Below, piece after piece: positions 10,426-21,760 of a stretch of DNA of 64,000 bases. This DNA comes from Theropithecus gelada. Its lineage: Eukaryota > Chordata > Mammalia > Primates > Cercopithecidae. Each line of letters opens with the position of its first letter. The stretch's first letter is position 1. A program made the position numbers and the translations under genes. The stretch lies in assembly GCF_003255815.1 (NCBI RefSeq), contig NC_037673.1, forward strand, positions 155,898,937 to 155,962,936, written 5' to 3'. A model generated the notes under the pieces. The model had not been told where the DNA came from, did no database searches, and was given only the letters and a program-made list of their open reading frames with translations.

Positions 10426-11029
10426 TGGTAACAAGGTTCTAGAGCACAAAATTTGAGTGTATATATGAATGGTATGAGGGCAAATGATTTTTGTTTTCTT
10501 TTCAATGATCTCTTAAATTTTCTAGAATGTCTACAATGACCTTGTATTACTTTTCTAATCAGGAAAAAAAAAGTTACTGAAAGAAAAGATAAGTGAAGCA
10601 CATACAAAAGGCAGAGTATGTAGTGGATCAAGAATTTGTGTTTTACAATCTGACAGACCTAGTTAGACCGTAGTTCATATTTCAAATATAATTCCATGTG
10701 CTCATAGCTGAGAACCTTCTCCTGGGATGGATGCAAGTTACTGGGTCACTGCTGAAATGTTGTACTTTTACGGATGGTGATGAGGAAGTATCTGTTTTAG
10801 GTGTGGTATTTCCTGGAGGCAGAAAACTGCTTGAGTTAGCTCTTTCAGTTTCTCAGTGGCCCTTCGAATACATGTTTTGTTTTGTTTTGTTTTAATGTTT
10901 TGCAAAAGATTCCTAGAGTGGAAATTGCCTTTGCAAAAATTATAACAGTGAGAAAATCATGACAGTGAAAGGGATCTGACCTATCTGTCCCCATCTTGCT
11001 TCTGGGTATCTTTGCTCATTCCTGGGTGT
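10426..11029. other. Non-coding stretch, nothing recognised
   Basis: No gene and no recognisable repeat are seen. A short TTTTG run occurs at about 10876-10892. Confidence 0.4.
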
Positions 11030-11610
11030 GGGCCAAGCTAACTTTGGGAGAAATTTAATTAAATGATAATGGCCCTTCCCAGATGCTAAATTGCCTTTTT
11101 AAAACTAATGAAAGGCCACCAAGTTAGGAGGATGAGAGGGGTCTGAATTCTATTAGGAAGTATGCCTAGCCAGCCATTACTTAGGAGGTATAAAGATTTG
11201 CACCTTCCCCAATTACTCCAGCAGATAACATCACCATTTTAGAATCTAAGACTGGCCTTTGGAGATGTCTTTTCAGGTTTTTGCATTTCTGACAACCGGA
11301 TGGGCCCCACCCAGGAACCGACTTAACACAAGAAGACAGTTTCCACTCCCTATGATTTCATCCCCAACCCAACCAACCAACATTCCCTACTCCCTGTCTC
11401 CCTACTCACTGAGCTATCTTTGAAAAACCACTAACCTCTGAGCCTTTAGTGAGACTGATTTGAGTGACAATAAAACTTCAGTCTCCTGTACAGCCAGCTC
11501 TGCATGAATTAAACTTTTTCTCTGTTGCAACTTCCCTGTCTGGATAAATCAGCTCTGTCTGAGCAGGGGTTCAAGGAGAACCCACTGAGCGGTTAGAATC
11601 AGCTTCACTT
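11030..11610 (+). mobile_element. ERV1-like solo LTR, unassigned
   Basis: The sequence starts near TGTGGGCCAAGCTAACTTTGGG. It runs through GGATGGGCCCCACCCAGGAACCGAC, carries GACAATAAAACTTCAGTCTCC as a polyadenylation region at about 11466, and ends in a U5-like stretch with ATAAATCAGCTCTGTCTGAGCAGG. Third in the 7.7-11.6 kb LTR cluster and of a different family from the other two. No internal viral sequence is attached. Confidence 0.65.
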
Positions 11611-12468
11611 TCAAAAGGCCTACAATGTCCTCACTAATTTCTTCCCCTTCAAAGATGACTCTGATCACATGTTTACAATATCGTCCTTCTACCCTTGGCC
11701 CATGATAAGGGCAGAGGGTGGTAGATGCAGTCACTACTGAATTTCATTATCCCAGTGGGCATTTTTGGCCTGCTCAACTGGACTGACTGCAGAGCAAGTG
11801 TTCCACTTTGACCTTGATTTTGCCATTTGCATATGGAAACCTTTTTTTTCCCCCCCCTCTCTAAATGCAACTCTTTGGTAATCCCAGTGAAAGAAATGGG
11901 TGTGTGGGCAACTGGAAGGAAGTGGGTGTGTCCTAGGTTGTAGGATTGCTGAGAAGTAGAAATGCTTATGCTAGAAAGTTATGAGAACAGTTGGTCTGGT
12001 CTTGCTGTTAGTAGAGACAGGTAGAACAAGGCAAGGTGAGAACAACATGGAGTGGGCAGATGTTTGTGGTGAAGTCCTGTCATCTGTTGTCTGAGGGTCC
12101 CCTATCAACATCAACTCCAACCAATAATTATTGAATATTAACCAGCACCCCCTGCATTTATAGGATGAATTGTTAAAGCACCATCCAACAAATACATTCC
12201 TGCTGCTACTCACCCTAGAGCACATAGAATTCTCCTGGAGAGAAATGGATTGACCAAAAATTGGAGCCTGCAATTTGGAGCATCCTCCATTGCGACAGTT
12301 GATTTGGGACTCACATTTAAGGCTGCATTTGTTTCTCCATTCAGAGAAAATTTATATTAATATTCATCAGGCTTTTATTGTATCTTGTTCTGGAAATCTG
12401 CTCTGGAAAATAACTATGACCCCTAGTCTTCTGCCCTGTCATTTTCTCTCTAATTTTTGGCTTCAAAA
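11611..12468. other. Non-coding stretch, nothing recognised
   Basis: No gene or nameable repeat is seen, apart from a T/C homopolymer pair (TTTTTTTTCCCCCCC) at about 11843-11857. The 100-codon antisense open frame at 11971-12273 has no recognisable features. Confidence 0.4.
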
Positions 12469-12469
<1 letters not shown>

Positions 12470-12512
<43 letters not shown>

Positions 12513-12532
12513 CCTACCTACCTACCTACCTT
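12470..12532 (+). repeat. Compound tetranucleotide microsatellite (TATC)n(TACC)n
   Basis: About ten TATC units run directly into about five TACC units. A TATC to TACC change that spread in tandem explains the compound array. It is probably polymorphic in length. Confidence 0.95.
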
Positions 12533-12588
12533 TATTCTTGATGGTACTTTAAAAAAGTAACTCATGCCTCTAGTTTAAAATAAACCAT

Positions 12589-12911
12589 GCTGGGCATGGT
12601 GGCTCACACCTGTAATCCCAGTGCTTTGGAAAGCTGAGGAGGGAGGATTGTTTGAGGCCAGGAGTTTGAGATCAGCCTGGGCAACACGGGGAAGCTCCAC
12701 CTCTACAAAAAAAAAAAAAAAAAATTAAAAAATTAGCTGGGTGTGGTGGTACATGCCTGTGGTCCCAGCTACTTAGGAGGCTGAGGCAGGAGGATCACTT
12801 GAGCCCAGATGGCTGTGATCACAGCGATATGTGATTGCACCACTGCACTCCAGCCTGGGTCACAGAGAGAGACCCTGTCTCAAAAAAAAAACAAAAAAAA
12901 GAAAAAAAAAT
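12589..12911 (+). mobile_element. Alu, sense
   Basis: GCTGGGCATGGTGGCTCACACCTG opens the element, an A-rich linker at about 12710-12730 separates the arms, and CTCCAGCCTGGGTCACAGAGAGAGACC leads into an impure A tail. I find no clean target duplication. The divergence suggests an older AluJ/S copy. Confidence 0.93.
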
Positions 12912-13424
12912 CAAATAGTACAAAGGTTACTAAGTGTGTCTATCTTCTTGAGGTGCCTCCCTGGTCCCCCAGTGTGAAAGTTGCGTATACCACAGATCCA
13001 AATCAAGCTGTCCCCAATACCCATCAGACTTGGTGATGATCTTCTAGTCATTTTACTTAAACATGAAACAGCCAAATAGACAGAAACTCAATTTCATTTA
13101 TGTTTTTTAGTAGGTGAGAGATGTTCCTTTTAGACCTGGGGAGACAGAAAGAATCTTAAGACCTGGGCACCATCATCAACTGGTTATACTCCAGTTGAGG
13201 AGACTTGACGAGGCATGAAAGTTAAATAATGCCAAAGACAAAAATACGGCAAGGTGGGGTTGATTAGTCACCAAAGGAATTTACATCAAAGGCATTACCA
13301 TGTTTGTTATGTAGGTGCCAATAATGATGAAATGCCACTCTACAGTATTTGGGAGGCCGGAAAATTTAACAAAAAGGAAAGTGGCATCCTTAGTCTTGTC
13401 GGGGACAGCAAAGGAAACAGACAC
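12912..13424. other. Non-coding stretch, nothing recognised
   Basis: No gene and no recognisable repeat are seen in these 510 bases. Confidence 0.4.
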
Positions 13425-13625
13425 TGGAGATGAACGGTCTTGGGTTTGGGTCGCAGCTCTGTTCTACTAGCTAGATGATCTTGGGCAAATTACTTCAATT
13501 CCCTGAGCCTCATTTTCCTTATCTGTAAGATGGGACTACTGATAATATCTACCTCAGAGAACTGATAGAAGGATTAAGTTACATTTGGCATAGAACATGG
13601 ATCAATATATGGTAACTCTTATTAA
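13425..13625 (+). mobile_element. MIR SINE, sense
   Basis: The element shows GATGATCTTGGGCAAATTACTTCAATTCCCTGAGCCTCATTTTCC, then TATCTGTAAGATGGGACTACTGATAATATCTACCTCA, then GAAGGATTAAG. It is close to full length and well preserved. Confidence 0.9.
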
Positions 13626-13754
13626 AATTAAATAATATAAAAAAGAAATGTGTTTGGTTGCCAAGGGAGTCTAGTCTTACAAAGTAGCAGTAATAAGTGT
13701 ATAACACAGCAAAACTTCATCTTTATTAGATTGCTTGTTTAAATAGCTATTTTT

Positions 13755-14040
13755 AATGTGACCAGAATATGTCCTGAGCACTTACTTTGTGCCAGGTGCT
13801 CTGCCACAGTAGAAGGAACACTGACCCCACCAGTTAATGTGCTCACAGTATTCTAGGGGGAAAAAAAAAAAAAATGCTAAGTGGCAATGACATGGCAGTG
13901 TGACACACCTTGCAATGACAATCATGGCATGGGTGCTTTAGATGCACACACATCTTTGGGGTGGCGGTGAGGGAAGGCTTTCCAGAAGAGATGATGTCTA
14001 AGCTGAGACCTGCCAAATGGGGGGTTGACCTGAGAAACCA
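13755..14040 (-). mobile_element. L2 LINE 3' region, antisense
   Basis: GAGCACTTACTTTGTGCCAGGTGCTCTG followed by GAGGGAAGGCTTTCCAGAAGAG and TAAGCTGAGACCTGCC is the reverse complement of the L2 3' end and part of its preceding body. An A run at 13861-13874 interrupts it. Confidence 0.6.
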
Positions 14041-14054
14041 CAGTAGTAGACTTT

Positions 14055-14290
14055 TTTGGGTATGCTTCCTATGGACCAGGTACTGTGGTGTGTGTTTCAT
14101 GTGAGTTTTCTCATCTCGTACTCACAACAAAGCTATGAGGTGGAAACTATTCTGCCCACTTTACAGGTGAGGAGACTGAGGCTCAGAGATGTAAAGTTAA
14201 CTTGCCATGAAAAACGTAGCTAGTAGATGGAGAATCTGGGATTGAAACACATCACGTATTTGAGTTCATCAGTACCATCTGTCTTGTAAG
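14055..14290 (-). mobile_element. MIR SINE, antisense
   Basis: The order is ACCAGGTACTGTGGTG, CTCACAACAAAGCTATGAGGTGG, CCCACTTTACAGGTGAGGAGACTGAGGCTCAGAGATG and GTAGCTAGTAGATGGAGAATCTGGGATTG. This is nearly complete MIR in reverse. Confidence 0.92.
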
Positions 14291-15094
14291 ACCATCCTAT
14301 ATAATGTTTATAAAGTGACAGCAACTCTGGTTAGCAGAAAAGACATTACCCTTAGCTAGGCCATCTATAGGAAGCCAGTGGGAGAAATGGTTTTCTAAGA
14401 TGTGGGTATGCATGAAATAGGAAGTGTAGATAGCTCTTGGAGAGAAGAGTGATGTGATTCCAGGGGGTTGTGAAAATGAGGCATCCAGACATGAGGATCA
14501 GGTAGGGGAGAGGTTGGGGGAAGGAGACCCAGGAAAGAGAGCAACAGTAACTAAGGTGTGGACAGATGAAGGCTGGTACTCATGCTTCTTCTCACTGCAA
14601 GGAGAGGAGCCATGTGGCATTTCCTGTCCCACGATTGTGAGCAGCCCCTGGCCCCTGGAGCTTCCCAGGTACAACCGAAACACCACCAGGGTCCACTGGG
14701 CTTACTTTTAAGCCTAGAACATGAAGACAGCTGGTTAGAAGGGGACAAGCAGAAGATTGGAAGGATTAGGCACACAAACTCCACCATGTGCTTGGTGCCA
14801 TAGAGCAGTTCGAGTCTAGACAAATTGGCAATCACTGCCTGACATTCTCCATTTCTGTTGTCCAACTGAATAATCAAAGTTCCATAACAGATTCTTTTTG
14901 GTTTTAATTATGAGTTGTGTGGGGGACGCCAATGGGGCTGAGAATTAATTGTCCATGTATCATATTTTGAATTGAGGCTTTTATTCTAAAACAAGCAAGA
15001 GGCATTGGACCTGTCAGTTTCTGAGGCAGAACCTTCCCCTCAGAATGGTGTGTGGGCATTCATGGGATAGTCCTTGAACACTGTCCTTGTCCTA
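14291..15094. other. Non-coding stretch, possible L2 remnant
   Basis: At about 14370-14470 the series GAAGCCAGTGGGAGAAATGG to GAGTGATGTGATTCC resembles antisense L2, but weakly. The rest holds nothing recognisable. The 108-codon antisense frame at 14551-14877 overlaps two other frames and is not supported. Confidence 0.35.
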
Positions 15095-15295
15095 ATAAAA
15101 GCAGCTAACTTTTATTTACAGTGCTTGTTTCTTGACAGATTTTACTTCAGAGCTTTATAGTTAGTCTTTTTAACAACCTTTTTCTAGGCAAAGACATGAC
15201 TGGTAGAGGCAGAATGAGTAACTTCCCCAATCTCTGCCAGCAAGGAGGTGGCAGAGCTGGGATTCTTGATCACAAACACCGCCCTTGACTGTCTC
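15095..15295 (-). mobile_element. MIR SINE, antisense
   Basis: It ends with GCCAGCAAGGAGGTGGCAGAGCTGGGATTCTTGATC, the reversed MIR start. Upstream are decayed GTCTTTTTAACAACC and CTTCCCCAATCTCTGC segments. Confidence 0.6.
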
Positions 15296-15424
15296 TGCCT
15301 GTGGCTAGTGATGCAATTGTCCCACGTGTCCATCTGAGGGGCTGTTTGCCAGAAAAGCCTTCTGAAATGCTTTGGGCTCTACAGGGCCGCAGTTAAAATA
15401 CCTGTGCATGATTTAAACTGGCAC

Positions 15425-15790
15425 TTGCTAACCTTGCAGTTATTTACTGAGTGACAATTACATATCAGGCACCCAGCTAAATTCTGTTAATGTAGTAAGC
15501 AGATCAGACCTGGACTCTGTCCTCCTAGAGCTAAATAGGTATGTGCAAAGGACAAAATGCTATAAAGGAAATGAATAGGTGGTGAGACAGAGAATCACAG
15601 GGGAGGGCTCTCTGATGAGGTGGCATTTAAGATGGGACCTACAGGTGAACCAGGATGAGAATCAGTAAGAAGCCCCTATAGTGGGACAGGGCTTGGCGGA
15701 TTGGAGGAACGGAAAGGAGGTTGGTGTGACTTAAGCACAGAGGAAAGGGAAAGGTGCCCAGGGAGGCTGAGGGAGGTGCTGACCGAGGCA
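15425..15790 (-). mobile_element. L2 LINE, antisense
   Basis: The order TTATTTACTGAGTGACAATTACATATCAGGC, GGACTCTGTCCTCCTAGAG, GGCTCTCTGATGAGGTGGCATTTAAGATGGGACC and GGTTGGTGTGACTTAAGCACAG is antisense L2 moving from the 3' end towards the body. No coding sequence survives. Confidence 0.65.
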
Positions 15791-17339
15791 CGTGGCTGCA
15801 CAGGCCCCATGTAGTGGGCACATTTAGCACCGAAACTATGGAAAAGCCTCTAAGATGAAACAGCCACGACAACCAAAACCAAGACCCAAGTATGCTTTGT
15901 CATAGGATCAGGTACCAATGAAGTTCTTGGGAGCTGTGAAACATGGCTGACTTGACCAGACCTGAAGTTTCCAAATCTTCCTTGGTCACAGAACGCTTAG
16001 TGCTTCAGTAATTTTTTCATGGCATCTGTAGGCCAAAAGAAATACCAAACAGATTCGTTGATTAAGTAGTTAGGGTCAAATCGCTTAAAAGTCTTTATGT
16101 GCTAACAAAATTTTTTTAGCTGTTTGAAAAAAATGATACATTGAAAAAATATATATATTTTTTGTATTCTCAAATCATCACAATTACTTACTCATGGGAT
16201 GTGTGGCCTGTTGGACACTGTACAGCTCCTTAAACTTTGGAATCAGAGTGGGCCCTGCCACCTTCATTTCCTCTTCCACACTGATTTCCTTGTGACACTT
16301 GCTTTTTGTCACAGTAACTGCCAAAAACATGGCTTCCCCAAAATATGCCACCATTGAAAGGAACATGACGTTATCTAATGTTGAAACCATGAACAACCCC
16401 GAGTTTGTGCAGTGTTCAACAGATATGGAGGATCCTGTCTTTTCCTTGGAAAATTTAAAATACCTCAAAACAGTCCTGTGAATTTATTATGCTACCCTAG
16501 GGTGACCTGGTAGAGAGTTTGGAACCACTGCTAGCCATAGTACTTTCAAACTACTAAACTCAGATATCTCTTTGCCACGAAATACCTCCTCAGGGCCATA
16601 TGTGACCCTGCATTTTGTGCAGGGATTCCAGGAAAGAAAGTTGTCACTCTTTCTGGAACCTGTATCCTATTTGTCCAACCATCAATAGGGATACGTCTGG
16701 AGTGCTAACCCAGCCTGGCTTATTTGAATAGAGGAAAGGAGGAGAGGGGTGAGTAACATGTACAGATGGTCAGCAGTAGTATGGAAGCATGTGAGGTTGA
16801 ACCAAGAGGAAATGAGTAGGTGATACGCAACCATAATTTTGGGGCCCTTGATGAAGAAATGAGTGCTGAAATTCTGAAGGGTTTGTTATTGTGCAGACCT
16901 GCAGTTAAGCTGGCTAAGCTTTAGGTGTTGCCTCAGGAACATCCTGCCAGAAGGCAATTAAAGAGTGGAAGAGCAGAAATGCAGAGAAGGAATTCAACAC
17001 CTGCTCCACCAGCACATTCCTTGGTTGCTCTCATCTGTTTTCTTAGCTGGATCACATTCTTGGTGAATGAGAGAAAGTATGAGGATTAATGAGCAGACCT
17101 GTCTTTGGAATACCCTAGAACCATGATGCAATGCAAATACAATAGTATCTTAAAGGACAGTAGCCAGTAGAGCCAGTTGACTTCAAGTCAGTTTAACTTT
17201 CTCTTTCTGCATAAAGTCATGTATGCAAATTTTCCAGGATGGCTGAGATGCTGATGAAATGAGTTCCCACGGCAACTGGTAGATTATCCTTACATCATCT
17301 TTGTGATGAGCAAAGTTCAGTGAAGACCAGAGGGAAGTA
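15791..17339. other. Non-coding stretch, nothing recognised
   Basis: No gene or clear repeat is seen in about 1.5 kb. Two opposing open frames overlap at about 16184-16481 (94 codons - and 60 codons +) without recognisable motifs. An AT-rich run occurs at 16147-16165. Confidence 0.4.
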
Positions 17340-17430
17340 AAATTCTTGCTTCTCACTGAACTTGGACTGTTTACTCAACCTCTGTCTATTGCTTAGTTTT
17401 CTCATCTGTAAGATGAGAATAATACTGAGA
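17340..17430 (+). mobile_element. MIR fragment, cut by LTR copy B
   Basis: GTTTACTCAACCTCTGTC then TTAGTTTTCTCATCTGTAAGATGAGAATAATACTGAG is a sense MIR core. The match stops exactly where the LTR begins, so the LTR probably landed in this MIR. Confidence 0.55.
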
Positions 17431-18233
17431 TGGGAGAGTTCACTTGACCTCCTCATGGGACTTGTGACATTGGTGGCTTGTTTACTTGGCCACTTCACTC
17501 AAACCCCTTGCAGGAGGGGGAGCACACAGGAGAGCAGGAGCAGGAGCCGGGGTGATTGCCTTTGGACACCATTAGGAACAAAAACTGTATCAGCCCGTGG
17601 CAGTGTCTAGGGGATGTCCGTGACCTCTAGAGCCCAAGAGGGCATGTGTTACAAACAATGCTCTTTTAGCATTTGCTGTCCACTGACAGCTAAGTGTTTA
17701 CCAGCTCAGTGGAGGGTTGGGGTGAAAGCCTTTTACACCCTGCCCTCTTGGTACCCGAGTTCTTGTGCTATGTCCAGGAAGAATCAGGTCACATGGACTT
17801 GAAGGATGGTGAATGCAGAGACTTTATTGAGTGGTGAGGGTGGCTCTCAGTGGGATGGGGAGCTGGAAAGGGGGTGGAGTGGGAAGATACTCTTCCTCAG
17901 GAGTTCAGCCATTCCTGGCCAAACTCCTCTCCAACCATAGTCTCCAATGTCCAGCTGCCTCTTCTCCTCTTGATGTTCAGACAGTTCTTCCCTTCTCTCC
18001 TTCTCTGCTGCACTGCTCTGCTCCTCTGCTGGTGGAACTTGGAGTTTTTATGGGTACAGGGTGGGGAGGGGAGTGTGGTGGGCCAGGGTGGTTTTAGAAA
18101 AGGCAACATTCAAGCGGGAAAACAGGGATGTGAAGTTCTCATCTAGGGCTGCGGGTCCAGGCTTGAGGGTGGAGTCCTTGCCAGGGACCTTGCCCTCTTT
18201 TACCCAGTATTTCCATTCCTCCTGTCCTTATCA
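17431..18233 (-). mobile_element. ERV1-like solo LTR (copy B), inverted relative to copy A
   Basis: Read on the - strand it matches the LTR at 9541-10333 over its full length. Shared marks include the TATA-like CCCATAAAAACTCC, an AATAAAGTCTCTGCATTCACC polyadenylation region (intact here), CTGATTCTTCCTGGAC and the ending near CACAAGTCCCATGAGG. About 800 bp long, bounded by TG and CA. I see no clean 4-bp target duplication. No internal viral sequence is adjacent. The open frames of 82-98 codons across it are incidental. Confidence 0.8.
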
Positions 18234-18284
18234 GTACAAACACAGACCTTTAAGTTTTTACAAGAAGTAATAATACTCACTAAG

Positions 18285-18460
18285 CCAAAACCATGGTGTC
18301 AGGTACTATGCTGATGTTTTATATACACTAGCTTATTTTATACCTAAAACAATCTTACAAGGAAGATGTATTATAATCCCCATTGACATCTGAGAAAAAT
18401 GAGGCACAGAGAGAACAGGTAAGCTGGTATCAAAAATGGCAGGGCAGGGATAATGTGATA
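18285..18460 (-). mobile_element. MIR SINE, antisense
   Basis: GGTGTCAGGTACTATGCTGATG, ACCTAAAACAATCTTACAAGGAAG, CCCCATTGACATCTGAGAAAAATGAGGCACAGAGAG and a final GGCAGGGCAGGGATAA give the reversed MIR. Confidence 0.8.
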
Positions 18461-18479
18461 TGTCTAGTATACGATTTGG

Positions 18480-18580
18480 TTGAGATTATGCATATGAGAT
18501 CTTAGCCCATTGCCTGCCCACAGCAGCACTCAGTAAATGCTAGGCTTTTATTATTACTGTTATTTTTTGTTAATTCCATT
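18480..18580 (+). mobile_element. MIR 3' fragment, sense
   Basis: TGAGATTATGCATATGAGATC then GCCTGCCCACAGCAGCACTCAGTAAATGCTAGGCTTTTATTATTA resembles the MIR 3' tail. Confidence 0.5.
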
Positions 18581-18594
18581 ACTGTTATCATTTG

Positions 18595-18800
18595 ACCAGG
18601 GGAATCATCTTAAGCTTTATGGAGGAGGTGACATTTACAATCAACTTTGAGGGTGGGTAGGCTTTGGACAGACAGGGATGGGGCAGAAGAACATTCTGGA
18701 CTACGGGAACAAAACGAGCTAAGGCTAGGAGGTGGGACTGTGTAACTTTGAGATGGAGAATAGGGAGGAGACCTCAAAGCAGGACCTTAGGCTCTAAGGG
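18595..18800 (-). mobile_element. L2-like remnant, antisense
   Basis: GGAGGAGGTGACATTTACAATCAACTTTG, GAACATTCTGGACTACGGGAAC and GAGCTAAGGCTAGGAGGTGGGACTGTGT follow the order seen in antisense L2 bodies. It is heavily diverged. Confidence 0.45.
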
Positions 18801-19814
18801 AAACAAGAGAGAAGGATTCTGCTGACAAGACAGTAAAGCAGCCTGCTCGTCTGGTGGTAGGCACTGTCAGCATTCTAGGTTGTAAATGTGGGAAGTGAGC
18901 AGATCAGAGGTTTGCTCAACAACCTGCCTAGTGAGCCAAACTGCTTGCTCTTGAGGCCACTTAGTCCTTCTGGGGCAGCTCTTCAAACCCAAGTCCACAC
19001 AGGCAGGTACCCAGTTCTTGCAGTGATGCCCCAAGCCAGATAAGAAAATGATGTTATGGAGATCTGGAATCCCCACCCAGAAGTCCAGCTTTCGTTCTCA
19101 TGCATCCTTCCATCAGAAGAGTCTTGTGTGTGTTCAGAGGTGAGGGATGAAAGAGAAACTTCACAGCAGAAGACCCTCTCAGAGTCATGTGGGGATCTGC
19201 ACCAAGTCTCCTGTTTCTCCCTCTTCCCTAGCGATACTTCTTTTTAAGATCCAAAAGGGCAGGGCTGACTTAAAGCCTTCACTAGGGCCAGACATTCCTA
19301 GATGAAAACAAGGGGCTTCTTTAGAGGAAATGAAAGGAGACAGAGATGCGGTTTTGTCTTAAGGTTTTTTAATGTGAACCACTGAGAAGATTCATTTTGA
19401 AATAGAAATATGTGTCTGACAGTGTGATGTAAATGCAGGCATTTTGGAATCCCTGCTGGAGAACACAGAGGTGAGTAGGGGTTCTCCAGTGACCTTGTGG
19501 GAGTCTTTGGCTGGGAAGCTAGCTGCTGGGGCTGAAAGGGCACAGGAATAGAAACCACACCACTTGGGGTCTTCTGATCCAGTGTTTTCCAAAGGACAAG
19601 TGTCATGTGAACTGGTTTTAGACTGCAAAGGAGCAACCCCTTCAACAGTTACAAATCACCAATGAGAACTTTTCCCACTTCAAAGCTACTTTTGAGTTCT
19701 TCTGATGCTAAGGAGAAAGTGTCGGTTTCAGGCTAGTGCCTCTTTAATACCTCTCTATCACTTGTTGATCTCTCTTCTTAAGGAGGGCAAGCATTCTTCA
19801 GCCTCAGAGGCATT
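18801..19814. other. Non-coding stretch, nothing recognised
   Basis: No gene and no nameable repeat are seen over about 1 kb. The 115-codon antisense frame at 19298-19645 has no family resemblance. Confidence 0.4.
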
Positions 19815-19995
19815 AGCAGTCAATAGCGTCTATTCTAGAGGGTCTCATCCTTGGCTGCATGATGCTATTTCCTGGGGAGAGCTTTAACAAATTACTTATG
19901 CCTGATTGCTTCCTCCCCAGAGGAATTCCAGTTTAATAGCTCTAAGGTCTGGCTTGGGCATTAGGATTTTTAGAAGCTCTCCAGACAACAGTTTC
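19815..19995 (+). mobile_element. hAT-Charlie MITE remnant
   Basis: GGGTCTCATCCTTGGCTGCATGATGC, TTCCTGGGGAGAGCTTTAACAAATTACTTATGCC and GGCTTGGGCATTAGGATTTTTAGAAGCTCTCC follow the order of MER5-class hAT elements. The right terminal repeat is lost. Confidence 0.6.
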
Positions 19996-20147
19996 TAATT
20001 AGAATTGTTTTGTATTATATTTATTAACCTTCTATTAATGGCACGTGATACTAGTTTTCTACTGAAGGCATTGAAGTAAAATTTCCTTTCAACATCAGTT
20101 GACTTACATAAAAACAGTAAGTGCCTGTTAAAGGAAAATAAAAACCA

Positions 20148-20398
20148 AAGGCAGGAGGATCACTTGAAGCCAGGAGTATGAGACCAGTCTGGGCAACGTA
20201 GTGAGACTCCGTCTCTTAAAAATAAAAGCCAGGCATAGTGGTACATACCTGTAGTCCCAGCTGCTGAGGAGGCTGAGGTGGGAGGAATGGGAAAATCACT
20301 TGAGACAGGGTGTTCGAGGCTGCCGTGAGCTATGATCATACCACTGCATTGGTGTGATAGAGCAAAAAAAAACAAAGAAGAAGAAGAAAAAGAAAGGT
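20148..20398 (+). mobile_element. Alu, sense, 5'-truncated
   Basis: The copy starts inside the left arm (GGCAGGAGGATCACTTGAAGCC). It continues through TAGTCCCAGCTGCTGAGGAGG and ATACCACTGCATTGG to an A/GAA-rich tail. High divergence fits AluJ. Confidence 0.88.
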
Positions 20399-21379
20399 AA
20401 TAACTAAATAATGCAGGTCGTATTTGGATATGGCAAAAACAAAATATGCATTCAGTGAACTTTGCCAAACTCTCTTCTGGTTCTTGCTTAGCAGTCCCAT
20501 TCCTGTCTTCTTTGGGCCCAGATTCCCCAACAATGAAATGGGAATAATGATCCCAGGTCGCATTTCTCTCTGGGCTTACCCTGGGAATCAAATGATTGAG
20601 TTTTGGTAAGTGTTATTTGATAAACAAATATGAGGAAGGAAATAAAAGGGAGAAGATCAGTGCTGAAGAGATGGGTAATTGGCAGATTTACACAGAACTG
20701 GATTTTTCGGGTATGTTAAACCAGGCTATTTGGAATTTCTGAGTTCAAGTACCATCTTCTCTCCCTCCGCATCAGAAAGAGCCACTGGTCTCCATTAAAG
20801 GTATCATGAGTGCCAGTAATGATTTATTTCTCCAGTGGCAATAAACTAAAGAACTTTGAAAGTCCCACCAAGACTCCCAAAGATAGCGTGTTAGTATACA
20901 AGCTGAACAGCCTGTATTGCAGTCCCTCAGGGTCTTCTGGACAAAGCATTGCAGGTGTGAGGACTGGCCTGGTCCTCTGCAGGCTGAATTAGATATGTCC
21001 CTCCCATGTGCCCCCGTTTCTTCATCAGGAAGATGAGGGGCTTGGACTAGTGTAGGATCAGATATAAATGCAAATACCTCCAATACCAAGGAGGTAACTC
21101 AGGTGTGAGGCTCTGCTAAGGGAATAGGGAGTGGTCAGGCCTACAGCAAAGTAGAGAGCACAGTCCCACAATAAAGATACTTAGATTCAAGTTTTGAAAA
21201 CCATGGGGTTATTAAACAACAGTTTGGCAAGATGACAGTTGGTGATTCCTGGATATGATGGTTTCTAAGATTCATTTCTAAAAATAATTTTATAATAGTA
21301 AAATAAATCCAAGGAGTCTACTGGGAATTTTTTATATGACTGCTGTACTCAGTGGTACCCAGGGGCTTCCCTGATAATA
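20399..21379. other. Non-coding stretch with possible MIR crumbs
   Basis: Short MIR-like pieces may occur at 20525-20550 (CAACAATGAAATGGGAATAATGA) and 21010-21040 (TTTCTTCATCAGGAAGATGAGG). They are too small to call. No gene is seen. Confidence 0.4.
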
Positions 21380-21540
21380 AGAACTAACACTTAGAATAAA
21401 AGCTAACATCCGAATGCTAAGTTCTTTAAAAACCATTTAATCCTCACCATAACTGTATGAAGCCAGTACTATTATTACAGCCTTATATAAGGAAGTTGAG
21501 ATTCAGAATGTTTAAGTCATTTGTGTAAAATCTCTAGAGC
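21380..21540 (-). mobile_element. MIR, antisense, left half (outermost host of nest)
   Basis: TTTAATCCTCACCATAACTGTATGAAGCCAGTACTATTATTACAGCC and GTTGAGATTCAGAATGTTTAAG are reversed MIR. It stops at 21540 against a hAT element and resumes at 25993, so the whole 21541-25992 block was inserted into this MIR. Confidence 0.75.
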
Positions 21541-21760
21541 AGCACTGTCCAATAGAAATATAAAGTGAGCCATGTATGTAATTTTGAATTTTTTTAGTAG
21601 CCATATTAAAAAAATAAAGAGAAACATGACATTCATTTTAATGATATATTTTATGTAAACCAATATATAGAAAATATTATCATCTTAATATGTAATCAAT
21701 GTGAAAATTAATGAGATGCCTTGTGTATTTTTCGTGCTGTCTTTAAAATTTAGAGTTTCT
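21540..21760. mobile_element. Charlie-type hAT element, left part
   Basis: CAGCACTGTCCAATAGAAATATAA opens the element, and GTGAGCCATGTATGTAATTTTGAATTTTTTTAGTAGCCATATTAAAAAA follows. I recognise this as the left end of a Charlie-family hAT transposon. Its other end lies at 25916-25992, and the reverse complement there (CACCGTTCAATATGG) pairs with this terminus. No transposase coding survives. Confidence 0.75.

Noticed and set aside
18058..18081. Possible G-quadruplex (GGGTGGGGAGGGGAGTG...GGG)
   Set aside because: The last loop exceeds the usual seven-base limit, so it is not a strict quadruplex motif.
17850..18146. 98-codon open frame (+)
   Set aside because: It lies antisense within LTR copy B and reflects LTR composition.
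20160..20591. 143-codon open frame (-)
   Set aside because: About half of it is an Alu read backwards, a common source of spurious frames.
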